From: Tetrahymena elliotti 4EA
Lineage: Eukaryota > Ciliophora > Oligohymenophorea > Hymenostomatida > Tetrahymenidae
Length of the DNA stretch: 64,000 bases
Direction of reading: 5' to 3'
Assembly: GCA_000231825.2 (NCBI GenBank)
Contig: JH720374.1
Coordinates: 204,426 to 268,425, forward strand
In this document: positions 38,936 to 49,100 of the stretch, one piece after another
How positions within the stretch are numbered: position 1 is the first letter of the stretch
How the letters are laid out: every line of letters starts with the position of its first letter
Notes under the pieces: model-generated
Databases searched by the model: none
What the model saw: the letters and a program-made list of their open reading frames with translations, nothing else
Told to the model about the DNA's origin: nothing
Translations under genes and position numbers: made by a program

Positions 38936-40601
38936 ATGAAAAATAAGTATTTCGCTTTGTTTTTCATTTAGATAGTAATATTATCTGCTTAAACTAAAAA
39001 AATAACCTTTAATATCAAAGATTGTTAAGTATTCTTGGATTTTAGAGAATAAGCAGTTTATATATGCATCTCTGATGCTTTTATTGGCATTCCTAAATAA
39101 TCTTAACCTCTATCCTTTATCTTATCTAATCCAGTAATTTGAAAATTGCTCTGATATTAAAATAAATTATTTCTTTGATAGTTTCCTTTACCTCTGGCAG
39201 ACAATCATAATTTCATCATTAATTCTAGATGCTCATATAAAAACTTTTGCATGTATGCTCTTAATACCTATTAATTTGGTGAAATACCTAAATATAATCC
39301 ATTTTTCAAAGAATCTTTATCAAAAACATTACAAACTCTAGAAATAAACTACACAAAAGTAATAAAAGAAAGTTTAAAAAAACTAATTAAAAATATTATT
39401 TAAATATTTAATTAGAATCAAACATAATAAATTGAGATGAAAGGAGATTTATAATCCGATAATTTCTATCTTTCTTCTGATGATGAATTAATTAAATTAG
39501 AATTTGTTTCTCTTTATAGTTTTTCTTTAGTATAATATGTAAGCTTGATTTTAATAAATCTTTCAACTTTTTTTAAATTATTTAATTAATTATTTCAGAT
39601 AGGAAATGGAATCTTAAATTTATCTAATGGAAATTAAAATGGGATTTTTGTATAAGGATATTTATAGAAAAAATTGATCGTAAAATTGATCTATTGTTTA
39701 TATAATTAATTTAATAAACCTTTATTTTGAAAATTAATAGAGTCCTATTTTTTAACTTGGAGAAAATATTTTAAATTAAGATGAAATATAAATAAATTAT
39801 GACATAAAAATAAATGAATCATATCCTATTCTAAAAACATACTCAAAAAATGCATGGGTAAACTTTTTTATCTTACGAAATAATAATTTAATTAAATTTT
39901 GTAGGATGTTAAAATGGTTGGATTATATTTAGGAGACACTGATGTATTGAATATTGCTCATTACTAAACATTTATTATTCAAACTTATGTTTATCCTGCC
40001 CTTCCTAAAAGTATTTGAAATTTTAATATCCTATTAAAGGTTAATCATTTTATTGATAAAAAATAGATATTGTTAAATATTTAAAATAAAAGTACAGTAA
40101 ATACTTTGAAGATTCATTAAACTTCTTAACAAACTGTTTTAATTGTTCTTGTGCAGATAATATTTAAAATTTAGAAATATACACTACAGAATATAAAATA
40201 AGTATTCCTATTAAAGATTTTATGAGCAATGATTTACCTGATTACTGCCAAATTAATATATCACCTTCTAATTTATTGCTTGGTATTAAATAAATACAAC
40301 AAAATAGAGTAGCTTTTAACCCTCTGGAAGGAGAGCTTTAATTCCCTGGGTAACTTGTAATTTTCATTACTCTTAAGTTTTATAATATTTTAATAAAAGG
40401 GCTCAATAAATGCTTCATCCTTCAATTACATTGTTATCAGTCATATTTGCACTATCTCTAGCTTGTTTGATTTAGGTTTTAGTTTTTCTTTTGAAATATG
40501 AAAGAATTACTATTGATTTAAAATAAGAAACAGATAAAATTTTAATGAAATAAAAAACCTAATTGCTAGAATTAAAATTAGCTAAAAAGTTAATCAAGTG
40601 A
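38936..40601 (+). CDS. Family A copy 3 (A3): secreted, membrane-anchored, degenerate aspartyl-protease-like protein
   Basis: ATG 38936 opens a signal peptide (MKNKYFALFFIQIVILSAQ) and TGA lies at 40599-40601. Exon order and phases match A2: KDCQVFLDFREQAVYICISD, then FPLPLADNHNFIINSRC, GDLQSDNFYLSSDDELIKLE, IGNGILNLSNGNQNGIF, NIAHYQTFIIQTYVYPALPK and NLLLGIKQIQQNRVAFNPLE. The final exon has a membrane helix (LSVIFALSLACLIQVLVFLL) and a charged tail (KYERITIDLKQETDKILMKQ). Cys positions and the QTY substitution at the expected catalytic site are shared with A2, so the loss predates this duplication. All exons are intact, so I consider it functional. Expression and partner are unknown; physical linkage to gene B is the only context. 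Confidence 0.75.
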
Positions 40602-41712
40602 TACCTGATAAAACATAAACATACTTTTTAGAGATTTTCTTTATTTGAAGAAGCTCTTCTAATAAAAGTTTTTGGTTTTTATATTCAGTTCTTTTAAAAC
40701 AAAAAATTGGTCTAATTCCTTTTCAATTTTATTTATTTTTAAACACACCTCCTTAAAAAATCAAGTAACCTAAATTTACATTTATTTTTATTGTTAGAAA
40801 CATAAAAAGAAAGCTTACTTAAAAAATTTTTATTATTAATTAAAGAATAACTTATATCTGTATAAAACTCCACTCTAATCCATACTACTAAAATTTGTAT
40901 TTTTTAAGTATTATTTTGATAAATAAAGATGGTTAAAATAGTAGAAAAGTGATATGATAATATTAAAATAATATATATATATATATGTATAGTACCCTAA
41001 GGTACTGCCTTTTCAGGGCTATACACTGAAATTTTGGATATTAATCATTTACTTTTTTTCTTTTCTGATTTTTATTTTTAGTGAAAGTTTTAAGTTCTAA
41101 AATAATATATTATTATTTTTAATAAATTTAATCTGAGATTTGATTGTAGTTTAATTCAATTTTTTGCAAGTAAAAATCTTATATGTTTTACACTTGGTAA
41201 TATTCATGCTAAATGTTTGATATTTATAATCTTTTTATAAAATGAATAAGTGTGACATCTATCAATCAATCATTAAGTTACTTTGTTGTATTTTTGATAA
41301 TATTTTTTAATTACTTTTAATTTAATTTCTACATTATCTTGACTTTCTAATCACTAAATAAACAATTTTAAGTTAAAATAAGAAAAAGATGAAATCTTAA
41401 TTAACTTAGTATTTATAATAAAATTATATTTCTTACTAATCAAGTGTCATTTTTTAATTCGAAAGTGGTTTATATTGGTTAGAATCAAGCTAAGAAGATA
41501 TTTTTGAAACAAATTATTTTATTTAGGATTAATCGAGAAAAGTATTTAAAATAAAATAAACTTTAAAAAACGTAAACTTGTCTAACTTATCATAAATTCT
41601 ACCTTAAATTCTAACGGAATACTTATAGATTTTATCTTCAGTATATGTTTATGGACATTTATAAAAACAAAAAATAAATATTTTTATAAACCAAATATTC
41701 TTTCTTCTTTTA
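40602..41712. other. AT-rich region with a short GC-rich hairpin island
   Basis: No gene is visible. At 40970-41025 an (AT)n run leads into a strikingly GC-richer palindromic block, listed separately. Toward 41600-41712 the sequence begins to resemble, weakly, the part of gene B just before its exon at about 33165. Confidence 0.5.
40986..41025. repeat. Nested inverted repeat (possible cruciform or small structured RNA)
   Basis: Outer arms TGTATAG (40986-40992) and CTATACA (41019-41025) pair perfectly. Inside, AGTACC (40991-40996) and GGTACT (41001-41006) pair around a CTAA loop, sharing two bases with the outer stem. A second short hairpin, gcc-ttttca-ggc, follows. The block is preceded by an (AT)n run and is much richer in G+C than its surroundings. 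The base pairing is directly visible. Any role, such as structured RNA, recombination relic or mobile-element end, is unproven. Confidence 0.6.
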
Positions 41713-41830
41713 GGCTATTAAGAGAAATACTATTTATTACTTGGAGTTTTGGAAATTACTTTATAAAGCAAGTCTCATTTTTTTTGGCTTTATTCAAACA
41801 AAACACTTATTTAAAAATAAGAGCTATTTT
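41713..41830 (+). pseudogene. Remnant of a late exon of a second family B gene
   Basis: This segment aligns with the exon of gene B that starts at about 33165. Both are preceded by a similar intron end (aaatattctttcttc/ttt...ag, then ggctannaagannaatactannta). Read in the B frame it gives LREILFITWSFGNYFIKQ-like residues, against the WEFQKLVYKAILILISALLK region of B. The downstream K-Q-N-x-(Y/F)-L-K similarity (acaaaacacttatttaaaaa against caaaacatttttttaaaa) is clear. No signal peptide, Cys module or other B exons are found between A3 and this point. I read it as the decayed 3' part of a duplicated B gene. A short divergent paralogous exon of a live gene is less likely. Confidence 0.6.
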
Positions 41831-42363
41831 TATTATGATTCCCCCTCCCACTTCCATCATATACATTAAGTTATGAATAAATCATTAATAATTTTTAATA
41901 AAAAATAATATGTTTTTCATCTATAAAATTAATTTACTTTTGGCAAATTATTTTATGATTCTATTTTTATTCTTTCTCTTTAAAAAAATAAACTTGAGTA
42001 ATTTAAATTCATTCTTGTTTTTTTTTACTCATAAATTTTTTTATTGTCAAATATCAACTTGTTTGAAAAAGAGAATGAAAAAATTTAGAAATAAAAATTA
42101 TTTTTAAGGAGCTAGAATTTATTTGATTATTTATCTTTGATCTTTGAATAAAAGTTTTTTATATTTATAATTGAAGTAATAAATATTTGTTTGTCTATCT
42201 AAGTTCATACGATCTGAAATATGACATTTTTAATACATAAGAAGTATTTTTTAACTAAGTTAATATAAAATATACAATATATTGTTTATTAAGGAAACAC
42301 CTAAGAAATTAAAAGATTGAAAAATTATTTAACAAAATAAAATTTTAGTATAAATTTGGAGAG
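41831..42363. other. AT-rich intergenic region upstream of the LEO1-like gene
   Basis: This holds a pyrimidine-rich stretch at 41840-41865 and an unlikely hydrophobic + frame at 41910-42107 made of Phe/Leu/Asn codons, which I regard as compositional. The promoter of the following gene should lie near 42300. Confidence 0.5.
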
Positions 42364-43075
42364 ATGATGGAAGAAGACGATTAGGAATTTTAGTTCGTAG
42401 AAAATGAATTTTAGGTTTCAAAAGAATAGTTTGGTTTTAACAAAAACTAAAAGGTATTATTGAGCTCATTTTTATAAAGAAATATACAAAAAGTTAAAAT
42501 TATCATTTAATGATATTTAATAGGGATGGTATTTGAAGCATCAGTAGGCTGTAGGATTTTGCGCTAAAGAATATAATGAAGATCATATTAAATATTTAGA
42601 AAATGAATATAATATTAAATCCTAAGTAAATAAATTAATATTGTTACTAAGAGTATTTAAAATAATATTTTTATAAATTAGCACTCAAAATAATTATTTG
42701 GTATTCAAGAATCTAACACCATTAGATATAGGAAAAATAATGAAGTAGATTTTATAAAAGCTTAATCATGATGTTTAAATTCTTTTAATTTTAGGGAAAT
42801 CTAGAATCCAATGCAAAAATTATTGAGTGGGATGATGGATCATATCACTTGATGATCGGAGATTAATTTTTTAAGTTAAATATCAAAGACTTCTAAGCAG
42901 AAGGCTGTACTTTATATGAAAGACCCAATGGAGTAAACCAAAATTCAGTAAATATAATAAACAGTTTTTGGATAAAATTTTAATATAATTTTAAATTGAA
43001 TAGTTTTTAACCGATCAAGTTATTCCTTAAGTATTTGTTGATAAAATTGGTACAATTCAGAAAAATATAAAATGA
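42364..43075 (+). CDS. LEO1: LEO1-like protein (Paf1 complex), compact form
   Basis: Five exons run from ATG 42364 (MMEEDDQEFQFVENEFQVSK) to TGA 43073-43075 and give ~168 residues. All joins are phase 0. The third and fourth exons read NTIRYRKNNE then GNLESNAKIIEWDDGSYHLM-IGDQFF. This matches the LEO1 core, in which an NTIRWR segment is followed by ESNARIxxWSDGS and an LxLG...F strand. The preceding GFCAKEYNEDHIKYLENEYN fits the acidic segment before that core. LEO1 forms a heterodimer with PAF1 in the Paf1 complex, which acts on RNA polymerase II elongation and histone modification. The protein is much shorter than yeast or animal LEO1, lacking most of the acidic N-terminus and the basic C-terminus. 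Either the ciliate form is minimal or an exon was missed. Confidence 0.68.
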
Positions 43076-43491
43076 AAAAGCTTTCATACTATCTATTATA
43101 TTTATACATGTAATTATTTTTTGTGCTCTTATTTTATATTAGTAGAATATCTTTAAATTAATCATAGTGTTAATTTGTAAAATTAAAAAAACATTAAAAT
43201 AAATTTATATTCATCTATAACTAATTAGAATATTAAGACATATAACTGTTTACTTATTTTGAAATAAAACTCTTCTATGAAAGCATTTATTTGAAATGTA
43301 ATTCAGACAAATACAAATTAATTTAGATGTTGATACTATTACTTTAATAGCACTAAGTAATTAGAATATTTATATATGTAATTTTTAAAATTTATTTCAA
43401 AATAATATATCTTTTATCATAGCTGAATGCATTGCAATTATTAGGATCTATTTAATATTGATGAACTTTTTAATATTTTTAATCCATCAAA
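43076..43491. other. Short convergent intergenic region
   Basis: Separates the 3' ends of the LEO1-like gene (+) and the RAP-domain gene (-). AT-rich, with no gene seen. Confidence 0.6.
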
Positions 43492-44768
43492 TCAATTCAT
43501 CATTTTTATCTATTTTTAAACCTAATGCTAAATAAAATCTATTTTATTTGTTACTCCTTTGATTTAACTCCAGTCTTAATGGTGAATAAAGACAGGTATA
43601 TAATTTTAAATCTTTAGGTTTTTTGTCTTCATTTGTTCTTTAGCAGATAATATATCTTTTTTTGAGATGTATGGATAATGAGATGGTCCATTCATTTCAA
43701 TAACAATTTATTATTTAGAATTTGGTAGAGATATCAAGAAATCAACAGTGTAGGGATCAATAAGTGCTTCTGATTTAAACTTCCATTTTAATACTTTTAG
43801 AATAATTTCACAGTCTTCTTGAATAGGAGATACTTAACTTTCTGAAGTATAAAAATGATCCAACTAAGAAATATATTTGCTTGCTTCTCCTAAATTTGAG
43901 CTAAGAGATATTTCCTTGAGTTTATATTAAATTGATTTTGGAATATTCTTTAAAGATGGCTTTATTATAAAATAAAATTTATATTTATTTTTTGATTTGT
44001 TTAAAATTTTACCTATTCTTATAAATATTTACAGAGCTATTAAACTTATTCATCAGTTATTTATTAGCCAGAAAGAGAAACCATCCAAATGTACTCTATA
44101 AATTCTTAAAATGGTAAAGCTGCCTCATTTATTTTTATATTTTTAGGGATGGAGACTATACCTTTAGAAAAGAAAAACTTAATCAAATGAAGTAAACTGG
44201 ATTATGTGAACTAATTTAGAACTTAATCTTAGCTAAAATATTGATATAATTACTATACTAATTCATATTCGAATCTATCGCTTTTACTTACTAAAGGAAC
44301 TATTTATTAAAAGACTAACAGACTGTCCATAAATTTTTATGTATTCTGTTAATTATTAATGTTTGTGAAGTAGTTCAATAAAATAGTATGAGCTAAATTA
44401 AAGACATTCTAGCTCTATCTTTAGTTTTAGAGCATAAGCTATAAAGTTAAAATAAGACTATTTAAATCATCTTGATTTAAGCTTAGATGATTAATAGCTT
44501 ACTGCTCTATGTTATTAAGTTTATTAGCTAATCCTTATTTATTTTTATCAGCCATAATACATTCTTAATTTATCTTTCTCAAATAATCAGCTATTTCAAC
44601 CTTAGTCAGAGATTTAAAATCTACTTTACTGGTTAGGAGTGAATCATTTTTCTCCTTAGAAACACTTGTAAACTAATAGTTGCTATTTAATCTAAATAAT
44701 AAGGTGCTATTTCTTTTTAAAGATAAAAAAGCCAAATTTGTTAACTTCTACCTTAATTAATTTATCAT
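43492..44768 (-). CDS. RAP-domain protein with mitochondrial-type N-terminus
   Basis: ATG 44768 to TGA 43492 with a single intron (43960-44012) encodes ~405 residues. The N-terminus (MINQLRQKLTNLAFLSLKRN) is basic, hydroxylated and lacks acidic residues, like a mitochondrial presequence. The middle is all-helical, with repeated Leu/Gln helices as in FASTK-like or octotricopeptide-type RNA-binding proteins. The C-terminus carries a RAP domain: LIDPYTVDFLISLPNSKQQI, VIEMNGPSHYPY, a Lys-rich helix with KEQMKTKNLKI, then YIPVFIHHQDWSQIKG. RAP domains have a restriction-endonuclease-like fold and occur in proteins that process or stabilise organellar RNA. In typical RAP domains the IE(V/I)DGPxHF signature has Asp; here it is Asn (EMNGPSHY). 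The role in mitochondrial RNA metabolism is inferred from the family. Confidence 0.85.
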
Positions 44769-44992
44769 TTAATGTAAATAAAAATATCTTTTCAATTATA
44801 ATTTATCTCTAATAGCCCTTCAGTTGATTTTATAAAAGAGAATTTGAAAATAATTATTTAAATAACAAATTAAAACATTTTTAATCAAAATTTCTTTTTT
44901 AATTTCTCTAAAAAAATATTTATTTTAGATAGTCAATACTTATGTGTAAAATTATAAAAATTTAGCATAAAATTAATTATAACTATCATTCA

Positions 44993-45065
44993 GCTCGGGT
45001 AGCTCAGTTGGTTAGAGCGTGGGTCTAATAAACCCAAGGTCGAGGGTTCAAGCCCCTCCCGGAGC
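44993..45065 (+). tRNA. tRNA-Ile (anticodon AAU)
   Basis: A 73-nt cloverleaf: acceptor GCTCGGG/CCGGAGC, D arm GCTC-AGTTGGTTA-GAGC, anticodon stem TGGGT/ACCCA around CTAATAA (anticodon AAT at 45027-45029), and T arm GAGGG-TTCAAGC-CCCTC. It has no intron and no encoded CCA. The internal A and B boxes are intact (TAGCTCAGTTGG and GGTTCAAGCCC). The fifth acceptor pair is G opposite G, the only mismatch. An A34 anticodon of this kind is normally deaminated to inosine and reads AUU and AUC. A run of six T at 45067-45072 follows as the RNA polymerase III terminator. Confidence 0.97.
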
Positions 45066-45066
45066 A

Positions 45067-45072
45067 TTTTTT
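45067..45072 (+). terminator. RNA polymerase III T-run terminator of tRNA-Ile
   Basis: Six consecutive T residues begin two bases after the discriminator end of the tRNA, the standard position and form for an RNA polymerase III stop. Confidence 0.85.
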
Positions 45073-45079
45073 AATTTTT

Positions 45080-45160
45080 AATTTCAAATGAATGAGTGAA
45101 TTTTTTAATTTCAAATGAATGAATGAATTTTTTAATTTCAAATGAATGAATGAATTTTTT
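45080..45160. repeat. Three tandem copies of a 27-nt repeat
   Basis: The unit aatttcaaatgaatgaatga plus attttt(t) is repeated three times end to end (45080-45106, 45107-45133, 45134-45160), with one base difference (gagtg for gaatg) in the first copy. Each unit contains a nested gaat tetramer repeat and a T-run. It lies immediately after the tRNA terminator. Confidence 0.9.
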
Positions 45161-45398
45161 AATTAAATTGATTTTGTATATTACTTAACAGTTTTAAAAA
45201 TACTAAAATTTATTAAAAACTAAGGCATTTTTGCTTAAAAAACTATTGAAATTTAACAAAACTGATTTATCTTGGTCTAGATTTCAGGAAAAAATTTTTC
45301 AATTTAAATTTATTTTAAAAATAAAAATTGAATTTGATTTCATTTTTTTTTTAAGTTTAAGATAATTGAAAAATCTAAAATATTCAAAGAATTTTATT

Positions 45399-45593
45399 AT
45401 GTTCAGAAGTTTACTTCCTTAGTTCTTATTATTTATTTTATTAGCATTATTTTTAGACGAGAAAAATAATGGGATTACATAAAAGCAAGAATTCTTCTAA
45501 TAACCTAGATATCATGTTTTATTTATTAAGAAATACAGATTAAGTTTCTTTATCAATTTGAAAATATAAAATAATTCAGTGTGCAATAATTGA
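45399..45593 (+). CDS. Possible small secreted peptide
   Basis: ATG 45399 to TGA 45591-45593 encodes 64 residues that begin MFRSLLPQFLLFILLALFLD, a good signal-peptide shape, followed by a charged, Gln-rich section (EKNNGITQKQEFFQQPRY). It could instead be the first exon of a longer gene, with a donor near 45543 and an acceptor near 45579. No family is recognised. AT-rich DNA often yields hydrophobic frames by chance, so this is a weak call. Confidence 0.28.
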
Positions 45594-46191
45594 TGAACAT
45601 TCAAATGTGATTGTTATTGTTGATACTATAAATTAAAAATTCTTTAAGATAAAAAAAGTTGAATGGTAATGTTAAATAAAGTTAAAACCAACTAGTAGTT
45701 GAAGGAAAATTTATTGAAGTAATCAGATTTATTTAGATTTATTTGGAAGTCTAGTTAATCAAAAAATTTCAAAAGGAAAATGCAAAAATTAAAATCTTAA
45801 CGAAAAAAAAAAGTTTTTAGAACTTTACAAAGGAGAACTTTATTTTGTTAATAGTTAGTTTGTTTTATTAGAGCGATTAGAAAAAATAATAAAAGGAATG
45901 AATTATTAAATAAAAAGAGCTTTGAAATCAAGTAAGGGTTAACTAAAAAACAAATAAACAAAATTAATAGTTCTATTTTTAAAAATCTAATTACTGAAGC
46001 AAGAGTAGAAAAAAACAAGCTTCGTTGAAAAGACGAAAAAAAAAAATTGATTTCTTCAAGATAACAATTTTGCAAGTAAAAATGAAATTATGAAATTATG
46101 ATCAAATTTGTTGCTTTTTTTAAAAATATTTTTTTGAAACAAATACTTACTCATGTAATGTAAAATCATATTCGAAATAGATATTATTTGA
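45594..46191. other. AT-rich region upstream of the TmcB-like gene
   Basis: A/G-rich on the + strand around 45700-46060, with many aaaa and gaag runs. No splice-consistent coding frame is found. The promoter of the gene at 46192 should lie at the distal end. Confidence 0.5.
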
Positions 46192-49100
46192 ATGAAAAAC
46201 TTAAAAGAACTTGAGAAAAAAAGGTCAACTAAAGAAATTCTTTATGAAGCACTTTCCAATTTGTTTCTTTTGATGTTCCTAAAGGACAGTGAAAGAAACA
46301 GATAGAGAGTTTACTATGTAGCCCTAGTTTCTATTTACTTTTCTTAGATTGCTGGTTTTATAATCACTGCAACCTAAATTAGAGTAACTGATGATTACTT
46401 GAATTACTTGTTTGAGCTCTGCCAATCACTTAGAGTAACTTACCTCCTTAAAAGTGTTGATTCTGGAGTTTTAATTGGGGCAATCTTGTTCATATTATGC
46501 TTATATGAGATAACCTTGATTTTATTTAACTTAAATTTGAGCTTCGCCAACATTAAAGGTATCAAAATAATAATAATTTTTACCACATAAATTAATGTAG
46601 AACTTAGCTTAGTCCAAACATAAAAATAGAAAAACAAAATAGCATAAATAAATGCAAATGAAATCTTAATTACTGTAAAATAGAACATTCAAGTTTAATA
46701 TTATGTTGTAAAGGGACTTATTGAAAAAAATTAATTGTAAAGGCACTAAACTAACTATGTTTTTCAATAATAGAGATTGATTACACTTATTTATAATTTA
46801 ATTAACTATTATTTTGATCATTAAAATTCTTTTTACATTTTGTTAATTAAAATTAATACATTCTTGAATTTTATTTACTATTTTCATTATTAAATTTAGA
46901 TGATGTTGATATATTGAAAACCCAAGCAAATTAAATAGGCGCTGTATAACTTTATTTTGAACATTAAAAATGGGTTTATTGCTTACCTAAGTTAGATTTA
47001 ATTTTCAGTGTTTTGGTATGTAATGGAAGCAATCATTTAGGCAGATGCAGTTTTTCTGTTAAAAATTTAAGTAGCGAAGGGATGGTATAATACTTTAACA
47101 TTACTTGTTCAGTTATCTTGTTGATAACTACAATAATTTTAAATATAATACTTGTTCTTATTTACCACAATCCAGGTTTCTTTATTTTAAAATTTAATTT
47201 TTGTTTTTATTTTCTTTTATTTGCAAAATTTCATTAGAATTGAGCAGTGTAAACTAACTAAAATCAAGGTATAGCTAATTTAAATAGATAGAGCCAATGC
47301 TTGAAATTGGATTAGTAGTTCTTACATACTTTGGTAATACCGCAATAATATACACCTTTGGACAATTATTTGGGATATTTCTATTGATTGAATACTTCTA
47401 TCACTTTCCTTTGATGGACAAAAATATATCAGATATTTATGGATGGATGGTTATTGTATATCAGACGTATGCTTCAATGCTTCTTTTTAGAGAATATACT
47501 ACTAGCATTAAAGACTAAAATTTTCCAATCATTTTTTTGCTCATCATTTCTATTTTGTATGGAATACTGAAAACATTTTGGAATAATAAGATTATTTTTG
47601 CAATGACAGTTGATCCAAATAGGCTCGGAGGTAATAAAAACTTTCTATGGCTTATATTAATCTTTATAATTTATAAAAAGATTTTCCCTAGGCATCATGC
47701 TTGTATCTCGAAAAGCTTTGTGAACAATTCGAGCAAAGTACAACAATACTTTCTAGCAAACTTATTCTATTTGGGTCACTTTAATTACATAAAAATAACT
47801 GTAGAGATACTAACTGCCCATGCAAAGATACTTAATTTAATGAATAAGCAGGTATTATTTTATCTAAATTAATTTTGAACAAAAAATAAAAAAATCAATT
47901 TAGGTGAAGAAAAGCCCACTATTTCAGGAGGTATGATCATTGATCTTGGAAAAGACATAAAGATTAAAGGTGTAGATTTTGCAAGAATATGTGATGAATA
48001 AGCTATTTTTGAAAAATGGTTTATGCTTTTTATTGATTACTAATTTGAAGTGCTGATTAGCCATTTAATAAAAAAAGGACAAGAAATAATTGTCCAAGTA
48101 AAAATATTAACTAATTCATTTTTTATATTTTTGATAAAATCATTTTGTTAAATTAAATAGGAAGTCTGTTTGAGATATTGGTTTTTTTTGATCAAATTTA
48201 AAAAAAACTAAATTAAAGCTCTCTACTAGAATAAAGTAATGAATTCGATGTTGAAAAGGAAAGATAGCTTTTTCTAAACAGTAGAAAGAAGCTTAACTAA
48301 TTTAATAGAAAGCAAGATAAAGGAGAAAGATAAAGCGCATTCTTATTCTTACAGGTTTTTTTTATTTTAATTTAAACACTAATATTAATTCTTTGTTTCT
48401 TTTATTGTTATATAGCCAAAAGGATAGATAAGATGCTGTCAACAATCTAAAATTTGATAAAATGGTCTAATCAGAAACAGAAAAGGATAGATTAAAAAAG
48501 ATATTAGGTAAATTATTTGGTTGAAGTGAATTTATCAACACGACATACTAAATTTTATTTAACGAAAATAAAAATAGGAAATTTAATTGTTGAAAAATGT
48601 TAATTTATGGATGAAATGATAAAGGGATTTAAATCATTAGAGGAAATGCGTTAAAAGATTATTAGCTTCTTATTTTTAGTTGAATATTTTGAGAATATCC
48701 TAAAAATTTAGATGAGTTAAAATTAGCAAAATATTTATTTCTTAAAATTTAGCTCTTTGCTAAAGGCTTACATATTATTTGATCCAATTAATTGTAGAGA
48801 TACAGAAGCTGCTGTTGAAGATATTATAAATAGAGAAAGATCTGTTGATCAGACAACTACAATTACAAGCTTAAGTATCCTTTAAGGTAATGTTGGTAGC
48901 ATTATTGCAAGCTTTAAAAATGTCAAGGAAAATGGAAAGATTTTAAAATTCTCAGAAAAAGTCCCTCAAATATTTAAATACAACAAAGGTGAGTTCTAAA
49001 CTATTGTAAATATTCATTTATTCTAAAGTATTATTTGTAAAAGTAATTTTTTAAATAAATTAATTAAATTACAGGAAAGTGTAACAGATTTGATACCAGA

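Noticed and set aside
41910..42107. + strand hydrophobic frame beginning MFFIYKINLLLANYFMILFL
   Set aside because: Long T-runs give Phe/Leu/Ile by chance. There are no splice partners and no similarity to neighbours.
45848..46075. Minus-strand hydrophobic frame
   Set aside because: Antisense of an A/G-rich stretch, low complexity and Phe/Leu dominated.
46905..47175. Apparent frameshift in the second exon of the TmcB-like gene
   Set aside because: Reading from DVDILKTQANQIG keeps one open frame through the whole exon to YHNPG, so the first impression came from following the wrong frame.
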